DNA from: Saxidomus purpurata
Taxonomy: Eukaryota > Mollusca > Bivalvia > Venerida > Veneridae
Length of the DNA: 64,000 bases
Direction: 5' to 3'
NCBI GenBank assembly: GCA_022818135.1
Contig: JAFMSR010000002.1
Span: 45,080,699-45,144,698, forward strand
Each line of letters starts with the position of its first letter. Positions within the stretch are counted from its first letter, which is position 1. Both the position numbers and the translations under genes were made by a program. This document shows positions 50,747 through 61,565 of the stretch, piece after piece. The notes beneath the pieces are model-generated. The model was not told the origin of the DNA and ran no database searches. It saw only the letters and a program-made list of their open reading frames with translations.

Positions 50747-50974
50747 GGTACCCCCAATGGCTAAGTGCTGGGTCCTTGCCTTTTTTTCTATGTAACATAA
50801 ATTACCTGCCAAACTCGGCTAAAGTCTGGCTTTTCGCTGACGATATCATCGTATATTTAATTGATTCCTCAGTCGACTCATAAAAACTTCACAATGATAC
50901 ATTTTGTATATCAAAATTAGAAGAGTGGGAAAAGCGTTAGTTAGTGGAATTCAGTCCAGATTAATGTGAAGTTA
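50747..50974 (+). pseudogene. LINE reverse transcriptase fragment, FADD-box part
   Basis: In broken frames it reads GTPNG-x-VLGP, then LFADDIIVYLIDSS, then KLEEWEKR and EFSPD-x-CEVT. This is the order GVPQG-x-VLGP...FADD...W..EFNP.KC typical of non-LTR reverse transcriptases of Jockey/CR1 type. The catalytic FADD lies at 50833-50844. There is one frameshift between the two parts and several stops. It abuts the opposite-strand fragment at about 50970-50978. Confidence 0.8.
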
Positions 50975-51528
50975 CAAAAACTTTGTCAAAGGCCTTGCTG
51001 AAGTCAAATAGTATTGCATCTATCTGGTCACCAGCGTCCAATCCGGCGGTGAGATCTTGGAAGATAAGTATGAGCTGGGATTCGCAGGACCTCTTCTTGC
51101 GGAAACCGTGTTGTTGCTCTGACAATATCTGGTGTGTATCTAGGTGTGACATTATCTGGCTGTGGACGATGTGTTCAAGCACCTTTCAACACATGGATGT
51201 CAGGGAGATGGGCGGTAGTTTACCGGGAGGCTTCTGTCGTCTTTCTGGTTGAAGATGGGGGTCACGTGAGCCTTCTTCCAATCTTCAGGTACCTTCCCTG
51301 TTGAAGTGATGCTTGGAATACTAGTGTGATCGCTGGTGCCACGTCGTTAGCCATTTCCTTCAGGAATCGCGTAGGTATGGCGTCTGGGCCTGTCGCATTG
51401 TGTGGTTCAAGTGACTGAAGTAGTTTCTGTACCCCTACTTGGTTTCGAATAGTGTGGAGGAAAAGTTTGGGAGACCACAGGTGCAGTAGACCCTTGGTTC
51501 CCTGGAATACATACAAGGGCATGTTCAT
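50975..51528 (-). pseudogene. LINE reverse transcriptase fragment, fingers/palm part, minus strand
   Basis: On the minus strand it reads NATGPDAIPTRFLKEMA, then HVTPIFNQKDDRSLPVNYRP, then SLTSMC, LEHIVHSQIMSHLD, QHGFRKKRSCESQL and DAILFDFSKAFDKVF. This is the N-terminal half of a non-LTR reverse transcriptase, including the first catalytic Asp motif. It is split by frameshifts near 51185 and 51260. The half that should follow is present next to it but on the other strand (50747-50974). Confidence 0.85.
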
Positions 51529-51674
51529 GTACTTTATATGAAACCATTGATCACACGAGTCGCATGCTATACAGTTCTGGTTTGACTTGCATGTTTTCTC
51601 ACAAACTCCACAGGGAAAACGGTAGTTTGGACCGGGGTTTTAGTATAGTATTATTGAACACCAGTGGTTTCGCC

Positions 51675-52678
<1,004 letters not shown>

Positions 52679-52679
52679 T

Positions 52680-53739
52680 TATTAGTGTAGGAGAATGATT
52701 ATATATTATATGATAAATAATGAAAATAATTTTAATAGTTTTGTCTTTCATATAAAGTTTGAATGCGGCGAATTTAATATATTGAACATGGGAACATCAT
52801 CATCATCATTAATATTATTATAATCAGTGTTAATATATCATAATAATCACAATTATTTTCACGAACCTATATATACATGTTTGTTTATAAGTCCGTGTTA
52901 TCATTTTCCCGAAAAAGGGAGCTATTTTTCTGTTGTCCCATGTACATAGAGAACAGCGATTTTCGATTAGTATAAAATCAAGCATATACACATGAGTTTT
53001 GATTGGCTGGAAAAAGTGGCACATTTGAAAAGTCAATTTAATGTAAAGAGCTAAAATTTGTTTTTATTAGTCAAAGGTAATGTCAGTCGTCTGAGTTCAA
53101 ATAGATTCAATCTATGTTACTTACTTGAATAAATCATTGCGTAATATTTAATGTGTTCTGCCTCCTTTTTAAAAATTCAGACAACCGATTCGTCCCACGT
53201 TCTGTTCGTCCTTTGGTAGACCGAGATACAATAAGTTTAATCCTGGCTCTATTTTAATACACCAGTATTTAAAATTGATATTCTGTTATATATTAAAGTG
53301 TTGTAATATGATAAAGCTGTTGCATGGTTGAAAATATTGAATGGGAATTCAAAGCATATAGACTCCCCAAATTTGGAGCTATATGTTTCAGGCACGTCGG
53401 AATATATCGAGCGTTTTTGGTATATCCAAACCACATTGCTGATAATTTGCCGGACTCCTCCTGACTTAGATACGAATAGACCAGCATAGCTGGTGTGCAT
53501 GAAACATAGCCTCAATATGTAACCTATCTACTGTTTCCATGCCTGATTTGCCATGATTTAAATAACAAGAGTCACGGTCATTTTTTAACTGAGATTTCAT
53601 GAGTATTGGCATATTTGGTATATTCACTATTATGGTCAATTGGCACACATCACATTCTCCTGATATCACTGTGTTCTCCTGGTATTTAGACCCTAGCCCC
53701 AGCGAAGATTGCAAAAAAAATAAAAGTTTGAAAAGTTAG
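52680..53739. other. Non-coding interval, nothing recognised
   Basis: A short (CAT)n run sits near 52798-52810. Only short frames without domain signals occur. Confidence 0.4.
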
Positions 53740-54605
53740 TTGATTGATGCGGTGGACAGGAAAGTAAGCAAGTTAGCTCCTAAGGATTTTACTAAAAAAA
53801 AACATGAAAAAATGAGTAAAAGAAGTTTTGTAAATGAAAAGTTGGTTTCTCTCATAAGTGAGCTTAGAAAAGAAATTAAAACGGAGCTTGACAGCGTGAA
53901 AGAGTAGGTCAAGAGGGTAAAGGAGAAGATTGTAGATTCTATGAACAAGATCGAGGAATTGTGAAATGCTCAAGGAGGTAAAAATGGACGAAATAATAGA
54001 GGAAAAAATCAAATTAAATAAGAGAAATGAAGAATTAAAAGAGAAAGTCAATGAGAGAAATTTTCGCTTAAGGTGCATGAGAAATTCATTAACAATCTTG
54101 AACAGTATACACACAAAAATAGCATTCCAAATATACGGCTTAGATGTAAGAGCAATGAAAGTCATGAGTCGATGAGTAAAAAAGTAATAACTACACTTAA
54201 TGCAAAACTCAATGCGAGATTGCTGCAATCTGACAGTGATATAGATATTGCTCACAGGTTGGGGAAATTCGACGTCAAGGCCAACAGACCTGTGTTTTGC
54301 AAGTTTGTGTCACGTGAGACAAAAAGACGTGTTATTAATGTGCACCGTCAACTGAAAGGGACATAGTTTTAATTAGAGAGGATCTAATGGCAAAAACAGC
54401 TAAACTTTTGAAACGTTGCCAACACACAAAAGAAATACCCAGTGTGTGGTCCAATGACGGTAAGATCGTTGGTCTGCTTCTTGATGGTCTGAAAATATGT
54501 TTTGATATCAACGCTGATTTATCAAAGCCACTCATACCAAAGGAAGAGCTAACGAAATTGCTGACAGCAGAGAAAACAAAACTATTACTCAGTTGTAACG
54601 CAACC
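53740..54605 (+). pseudogene. L1/Tx1-like LINE ORF1 remnant
   Basis: Broken frames in order: a Lys/Glu-rich coiled coil (SLISELRKEIKTELDSVKE, then EEKIKLNKRNEELKEKV). Then comes a globular part with DIDIAHRLGKF, RPVFCKFVSRETKRRVI, an RLKGT-like QLKGT and IREDLMAKTAKLLKRC, and a C-terminal SVWSNDGKIVGLLLDGLK. This is the layout of L1-type ORF1 proteins (coiled coil, RRM-like and C-terminal RNA-binding domains). At least three frame breaks and stops make it non-functional. Confidence 0.8.
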
Positions 54606-55084
54606 ATGTGCTAGTGTTTATATCCTGTATATGTAAAATTATTTGTTGATCCATTGGTGGATGTAGTGAGTACGACTCACACTTGATAGTGCACGTGATT
54701 TGTTGTGAATTTTGGTTGGATTAGTGATATCCACATACCTGGGAAGAGAAGCGTCTATCAAGTCTTTTAGTAAAGAAGCAACTTTCTAGTCCTAGATCTT
54801 TAAAAAAATAATACCTACATGTATAATTATTGACATTTATAATATGAATTGTATTTTTGAATGAGGTGGCGAAAGGATAAAATAGCCGCGGCTATACTTC
54901 GGACTCACGGGTATCTATGCCTGGTTACACATGTATATTGTAAGAGATTTGTAAATGATATAAATCATAATCTTGTTTCTTAAAAATACTTTGACTAGAT
55001 GGTTATTATTGAGGTTGCTTTAATGTCTTTACTCGAATATGTGCCTAAAGCACCACCATAATACATTAATTTACTACAGGTTTT

Positions 55085-55573
55085 TAGCTCACCTGCCAGG
55101 GTGAGCTTTTCTGATGGATGATTGTCCGTCGTACGTCAACATTTTGATTCAAATGACATCTCCTCTGAAACCACCAGGCTAATGTTGCGTGAAGCTCTAC
55201 CAAAATTGTTCAAAGAATTCCATTCCATGCAGAACTCTGGTTGCTATGGCAACAAATAGGAAAAACTTTAAAAATCTTCTACTCTGAAACCTCAATGCCT
55301 AGAGCTTAGATATTTGGCATGTAGCATTGTCTAGTCGACCTCTACCAAGGTTGTTCAAATTTTGACCCCGCATGGGTGGTTACTTAGTATTGCATAGGCT
55401 AATACAATGTATAGGAAAAACTTTCAAAAATCTTCTCTGAAACCACATGGCCTAGATCTTAGATATTTGGTAAGTAGCATTGCCTAGTAGACCTCTTCAA
55501 AGTTTGTTCAAATTATGCCCCTGGGATCAAAATTGGCCTCTTCGAGGGGGGGGGGCATCTTTGCCCTCTTGTT
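55085..55573 (+). mobile_element. AGCTCACC-ended dispersed element nested in the LINE (copy 1)
   Basis: It begins with the hairpin AGCTCACCTGCCAGGGTGAGCT, shared with the copies at 56551 and 59502. It has the internal phrase TCTGAAACC..GCCTAGA..TTAGATATTTGG twice, and ends GCCCTCTTGTT. LINE coding sequence resumes immediately after. The LINE endonuclease and the first part of the reverse transcriptase are missing here, so an internal deletion accompanied or preceded the insertion. Confidence 0.8.
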
Positions 55574-55782
55574 TGACTTTGGGGATGTCTTCATTCATTT
55601 GATTGAAGTATCCTACAAAAATATTCAGTCTTGTGTCATACTTAATGGTCATTTATCTGACTGGTTCACCTTACATAAAGGTTGTCATCAAGGGGACCCG
55701 CTGTCTCCTTATCTTTTCCTTGTATACACCGAGATCCTGGCATTACTTATAAAGAAAAACAGAAACATAAAAGGAATAATTG
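55574..55782 (+). pseudogene. L1/Tx1-like LINE ORF2 remnant, palm part
   Basis: Encodes FIHLIEVSYKNIQSCVILNG, then a KGCHQGDPLSPYLF motif (the RQGDPLSP signature of L1-clade reverse transcriptases), then EILALLIKKNRNIKGI. The frame is interrupted at 55783 by a 252-bp inverted-repeat element. Confidence 0.85.
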
Positions 55783-56034
55783 AAAAGTTCACTCTTTACT
55801 AAATATTTCGGCCTTCTGGCCTTCTTCAGTAGATGAAATACACAAATCGTTTTACATTTTCACATACAACGTTATTGACATTACTGGAAGTAAATAATGA
55901 AACCGGACGTAACGTCATAAGTGAATGTGACGTTACGCGGCAAAATTACTTGAATCTGCTATAATGGACATCATTCTGCTGTAATGGACGTTCACTTTTG
56001 AGGTCCGGTATCATTATATAAAGAGTGAACTTTT
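55783..56034 (-). mobile_element. 252-bp inverted-repeat element nested in LINE ORF2
   Basis: Perfect 16-bp inverted ends AAAAGTTCACTCTTTA (55783-55798) and TAAAGAGTGAACTTTT (56019-56034), flanked by AATTG on both sides (one extra G on the right), a plausible 5-bp target duplication. The minus strand near the left end reads CTGAAGAAGGCCAGAAGGCC followed by GAAATATT, a GGCC/GGCC hairpin between CTGAAGA and GAAA. Non-coding. It sits exactly between the QGDPLSP and YADD parts of the LINE. Confidence 0.8.
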
Positions 56035-56094
56035 GAATTGTTTTATAATTATTCTCCCTTTGGAGTTACTTTTTGTGTATAGTATAACCTAGAG

Positions 56095-56550
56095 TGTCTT
56101 CTCTCGCAATATGCAGATGACACCACTCTCATGTTAGATGGTACAGAAAAAAAATTGTTAAGTATTACTTTCAAAGTGTTAGAATTTTATGCTAAAATAT
56201 GAGGCTTAAAAGTAAATGTAGATAAAACTAAGGTTTTATGGATTGGTGCAAAAAGAAAATACATGTAGTAATGAGATAATTTGTCCACATCTTGGTCTGA
56301 CTTTGGAAAAGGATTTTAAACTTTTAGGAGTGAGCTTCACAGTTAAATAGGAAAATATTACTGACATCAACTATAAACCCAAAAATAAGAGAAATTAAGT
56401 TACTTCTAACAAGTTGGTCAAGAAGAATTATAACTCCTATAGGCAAAATTAGTCTTAAAAACTTTAGCGTTGTCAAAAATAAATCATTTGATAATTGGTC
56501 TTCCCAGTCCAAGAAGTGAAATAGTAAAAGTTATGCAGAAACTGTTTTTA
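56095..56550 (+). pseudogene. L1/Tx1-like LINE ORF2 remnant, YADD part
   Basis: Reads LSQYADDTTLMLDGTEKKL, then GLKVNVDKTKVLWIGAK, then DFKLLGVSF and SWSRRIITPIGKISLKN. This is the catalytic YADD box and thumb region of an L1/Tx1-clade reverse transcriptase. It has at least two stops and one frameshift. It is cut off by the repeat beginning at 56551. Confidence 0.85.
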
Positions 56551-57028
56551 GCTCACCTGGCTTTGCCAGGGTGAGCTTTTCTGATGGATGATTGTCCATC
56601 GTCCATTGTATGTCGTCCGTCAACATTTTTTTGCAAATAATCTCCTCTGAAACCATAGGCAAATGTTGATGAAACTATGCAGGGATTTTCCTTGCATGAA
56701 GCTCTACCCAAAATTGTTCAAAGATTTCCATTCCATGGAATTTGGTTGTATGGCAAAAAATAGGAAACACTTTAAAAATCTTCTTCTCTGAAACCACAAG
56801 GCCAGAGCTTAGATATTTGGCATGAAGCATTGTCTAGTCAACCCTACAAGTTGTCAAATTATGTCCCCTTGTAAAATTGACCCTGTAGGGTAGTCACTTA
56901 GTTTACAAAGGCTAATATAGGAAAAACTTTAAAAATCTTCCTGAAACCAAAAGGCCTGAAGCTTAGAATTTGGCATGTAGATTGCAGTAGACCTCTTCAA
57001 AATTGTTCAAATTATGTTTGGGAAGGAG
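56551..57028 (+). mobile_element. AGCTCACC-ended dispersed element nested in the LINE (copy 2)
   Basis: It begins AGCTCACCTGGCTTTGCCAG then GGTGAGCTTTTCTGATGG, contains two or three TCTGAAACC..AGATATTTGGCATG units, and ends without the GGCCCTCTTGTT terminus. LINE sequence resumes near 57030. Confidence 0.8.
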
Positions 57029-57029
57029 T

Positions 57030-57790
57030 TGTTACTCTTACTGAAAGGCACAAAATATCTAACTGACATGAGTTTTTGACTGAACCTGTGTGGAACAATA
57101 CAAAATTTAAATTAGGTGTTAGAGTTTTGGTGGACCATTCCATCTTAGAAGAGGGGGTTTTCTAGTCAACGACTTCATGAGCCATAATGGAAACTTTTAT
57201 ACTTTTGAAGAATTCCAAGAAAGATATAACACTAGAACTAACTTCTTACAATATAGCAATATAATATTTGCACTGAGATATTTAGATAACCTTCATGTAG
57301 TGCATAAGGCTTGTAAGGAAACTAATCCAATACAACCCTTAGCTATTGAGATTATAAACTCAGCTGGAACAGGATGCAGGAAAATGTATGACTCTTTAAA
57401 CAATAGAAAATGTCAACTAGTTTCTCAACAGAAGTGGTCACAAGAGTTGAACTTAAGAAACTAGAGAGTTACATATATATTGCCATTTAAGTGTACTAAG
57501 GTTACAAAATTATAGTGGTTTCAGTTTAGGATAAATCATCGTATTTTGGGTAAGAAAATATTTGTTACAGAAAATGGGTTTGGTGGACAATAATTTGTTC
57601 TTTCTGTAATCAACAGGTAGAATTCTTAAAACATTTATTTTGGGAATGTGATATTATATATAATTTCGGGTGTAGGGTTCAAACGTGGAAAAACAGATTG
57701 TGTGGGGAAAATACAGCAGTTTTTTCTTGTGCTCACATTTTGTTGGGTAATGCATCCTATCAGACTGCTTTGATATTTTAAACATACTTA
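57030..57790 (+). pseudogene. L1/Tx1-like LINE ORF2 C-terminal remnant
   Basis: Reads TEPVWNNTKFKLG, then GNFYTFEEFQERYNTRTNFL and YSNIIFALR, then LKHLFWECDII and HILLGNASYQTALIF. The pattern EPLWNN...GNFLTFEEF..KYN...FL.Y and HLFWEC is the usual C-terminal part of L1/Tx1 ORF2 proteins. It ends about 110 bp before the MELK start codon. Confidence 0.8.
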
Positions 57791-57899
57791 TTGCACTTGC
57801 ATCCATTGACACAAGGAAATGAACTTAGCATTAGTGTTAAATTTAGTAGTAAGTTAATCCTTCTCTGTTGCAGATTTCATGCTTTGAGAAGCGGCAAAA

Positions 57900-57954
57900 A
57901 TGAGCTACTCCGAACTAAAAGGTCTATATCACCTGAGGGAGACCATCGGTTCCG
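57900..57954 (+). CDS. MELK: Maternal embryonic leucine zipper kinase, coding exon 1
   Basis: MSYSELKGLYHLRETIGS plus one base, ending TTCCG|GTAATT. The ATG at 57900 lies in GGCAAAAATGAGC. A possible 5'-UTR acceptor TCTGTTGCAG precedes it at 57873, so the transcript probably has an upstream non-coding exon. The residues match the family's N-terminus up to the first Gly of the ATP-binding loop. The start agrees with animal MELK, where the kinase domain begins almost at the first residue. Confidence 0.93.
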
Positions 57955-58243
57955 GTAATTGTATATTGCTTAACGTTTTTGTTTCCTCAGGAAGCACACA
58001 TATCTGAACATAGCTGTAAAAATATGAAGTGCTGAACAAATGGAAGTTTTTTTTCAAAATCGTGGCTTTAAAAGTGGTAGATATTTGTAAATCAAACTTT
58101 GTTCTATTTAATTTTTTAAAAGCTCTCTTCAGCAAAAAGTACTATAATATTATATTGACACCTTCACACCATCGCATTTTTACAATTCCTTTATAATATT
58201 TAGATGAAATACCTTGTCAATTGATACATCGATTATATTTTAA

Positions 58244-58348
<105 letters not shown>

Positions 58349-58710
58349 TAAGAAAAATGCCTCTTGATTTATCGCTGAATTTTCATAACAGAATGTCACT
58401 TGTTCAATCCTGTCAATAACTGTTCTGTAGCTAAGTTGTTTCAAAAAGTAGAATCTATAGCAATGTAATACAGTAATGACCAGAAGGCTCGGCTTGTTGG
58501 CTGTTCAGGTTTGTTAGCATGGCTAATATGAAAGCGCAGTATTCTCGGGGAGTCTCGAGGCTAATTGTAGCAAAATGGTCATAGTATATGTTTGAATGGA
58601 TTAAAACAAATGCAGGTTTGTTGCTGCTGGAATGTTTGAAGGTCATTTTTCCCGCTCCACTATTATGGAGAGATCTATGCCTTTCCTAAAAGTCTCAGAA
58701 CTAATACTGA

Positions 58711-58899
<189 letters not shown>

Positions 58900-59501
58900 T
58901 GATTTAAGAAAGACATGAAAGTTATGAAACCAACATTTTCACCTTTCAAATTAACACTAAGCTTTAGCGTCAGAAATTCAGTATTTATACAGTGAGGATG
59001 GATGACATTAACTTTACATACGTGTACATGTTTGTAAGTTAGTCCAGTGAGCATAATGAAACAGAATAATAATAATAAATAACAGAAATCATAACTATTT
59101 TGTTTGCAGCAAGAAGCAAAGACTGTAAATGTTTCTACAGGATTTATGTAGTTTGTTTAACAATATATACTAATCATGTACGTCAGTCAGTATTGCATTT
59201 CACATTTTTATGTGCGCCCTAAATCTGGTCTCAATGTCTGTAGAGTGGTGGAACCTATGCTGGAGGTATCCCTATGCTGGTGGTATCTCCGAAAAACGGC
59301 TATTTACAGAAAAACAGATGAAGAAAAATTTTCAGGGTACATTCAGCATTGACAGTCGATGAAATGTTTATACAGCAACGTTGTGATAGCCGCGTGCGCT
59401 CTGTGACGTCACAGCAGCCGATAAAATTGTACTTGATCCATTTCGCTAGAAAATTTCTTAAATATTAACATCAAAAACACCCAGTTAAAGTTAGCATTTT
59501 T

Positions 59502-61490
59502 AGCTCACCTGGCTATGCCAGGGTGAGCTTTTCTGATCGATGATTGTCCTCCCCCAGCCCGCCAACATTTTGATTCAAATGACATCTCCTCTGAAACCTT
59601 AGGCCAATGTTGATAAAACTATGCAGGAATGTTCCTTGCATGAAGCTCTACCAAAATTGTTCAAAGAATTCCATTCCATGCAGAACTCTGGTTGCTATGG
59701 CAAAAAATAGGAAAAACTTTAAAAATCTTCTTCTCTGAAACCACAAGGCCTAGAGCTTAGATATTTGGCATGTAGCTTGTCTAGTGGACCTCTACCAAGA
59801 TTGTTCAAATTATGACCCCCCGGGTCAAAATTGACCCTGCGGGTGGGCCCTTAGTTTTTGCATAGGAATATATAGGGAAAACTTTTAAAAATCTTCTTCT
59901 CTGAAACCACAAGGCCTAGAGCTAAGATATTTGGCATGTAGCTTGTCTAGTAGACCTCTACCAAGATTGTTCAAATTATGACCCCCGGGTCAAAATTGAC
60001 CCCGCACCGGGGTCACTTAGTTTTGCATAGGAATATATAGGAAAAACTTAAAAAATCTTCTTCTCTGAAACCACAAGGCTTTGAGCTTAGATATTTGGCA
60101 TGTAGCATTGGCTAGTGGACCTCTACCAATATTGTTCAAATTATGAGCCCGGGTCAAAATTGACCCCCCCCCCCCCCCGGGTCACTTAGTTTTGCATAGT
60201 TTGAAATATAGGAAAACTTAAAAAATCTTCTCTGAAACCACAAGGCTTAGAGCTTAGATATTTGGCATGTAGCATTGTCTAGTGGACCTCTACCAAGATT
60301 GTTCAAATTATGAGCCCCGGATCAAAATTGACCCCCCCACCCCTTTGGGGTCACTTAGTTTTACATAGGCTTATATAGTAAAAACTTTAAAAATTTTCTT
60401 CTCTGAAACCACAAGGCCTAGAGCTTAGATATTTGGCTGTAGCATTGGCTAGTGGACCTCTACCAATATTGTTCAAATTAAAAAATGACCCCCCCCCCCA
60501 AAAATTGACCCCGCCCCCCCCCCCCCCTTAGTTTTTGCATAGGAATATATAGGGAAAACTTTTAAAAATCTTCTTCTCTGAAACCACAAGGCCTAGAGCT
60601 AAGATATTTGGCATGTAGCATTGTCTAGTAGACCTCTACCAAGATTGTTCAAATTATGACCCCGGGTCAAATTGACCCTGCACCGGGGTCACTTAGTTTT
60701 GCATAGGAATATATAATATAGAAAACTTAAAAAATCTTCTTCTCTGAAACCACAAGGCCTAGAGCTTAGATATTTGGCATGTAGCATTGGCTAGTGGACC
60801 TCTACCAATATTGTTCAAATTATGAGCCCGGGTCAAAATTGACCCCCCCCCCCCCCCGCCGGGTCACTTAGTTTTGCATAGGAATATATAGGAAAAACTT
60901 AAAAAATCTTCTCTGAAACCACAAGGCTTAGAGCTTAGATACATGTATTTGGCATGTAGCATTGGCTAGTGGACTTCTACCAAGATTGTTCAAATTATGA
61001 GCCCCGGATCAAAATTGACCCCGCACCGGGGGTCACTTAGTTTTACATAGGCTTATATAGTAAAAACTTTAAAAATTTTCTTCTCTGAAACCACAAGGCC
61101 TAGAGCTTAGATATTTGGCATGTAGCATTGGCTAGTGGACCTCTACCAATATTGTTCAAATTATGACCCCGGGTCAAAATTGACCCCGCACCGGGGTCAC
61201 TTAGTTTTGCATAGGAATGTATAGTAAAAACTTTTAAAAATCTTCTTCTCTGAAACCACAAGGCCTAGAGCTTAGATATTTGGCATGTAGCATTGCCTAG
61301 TAGACCTCTTTTAAAGTTTGTTCAAATTATGCCCCTGGGGTCAAAATTGACCTTGCCGGGGGATCATTTTGTTTTACAAAGGCGTATATAGGAAAATTTA
61401 TTTGGTATATAACATTATCTAGTGATCTTCCACCAGGCAAGTGGACTTGTACCAAGGTGAGCGATATAGGGCCATCTTGGCCCTCTTGTT
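59502..61490 (+). mobile_element. AGCTCACC-ended dispersed element with about ten 168-bp internal units, in MELK intron 3
   Basis: The start hairpin is AGCTCACCTGGCTATGCCAG then GGTGAGCT; the end is GAGCGATATAGGGCCATCTT then GGCCCTCTTGTT. The phrase CTCTGAAACCACAAGGC recurs near 59733, 59898, 60063, 60229, 60401, 60577, 60742, 60911, 61083 and 61249, giving a period of about 165-176 bp. Each unit has TTAGATATTTGGCATGTAGC and TTGTTCAAATTATGA, plus a C-rich stretch of variable length. Non-coding. The nested copies at 55085 and 56551 have only two or three units. Confidence 0.9.
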
Positions 61491-61565
61491 GATAAAACTT
61501 ATTTCTTTTGTATAAAAATATATATTCTATGGAAACTGTTATATCTTGTTAATTAATATTTATTT

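Noticed and set aside
54073..54366. 97-codon frame considered as an independent gene
   Set aside because: It is the middle part of a broken LINE ORF1; the neighbouring frames continue it before and after frameshifts.
55515..55802. 95-codon frame starting in the repeat and running into LINE sequence
   Set aside because: Its first part is the end of the AGCTCACC-ended element; only the part after about 55574 is LINE-derived.
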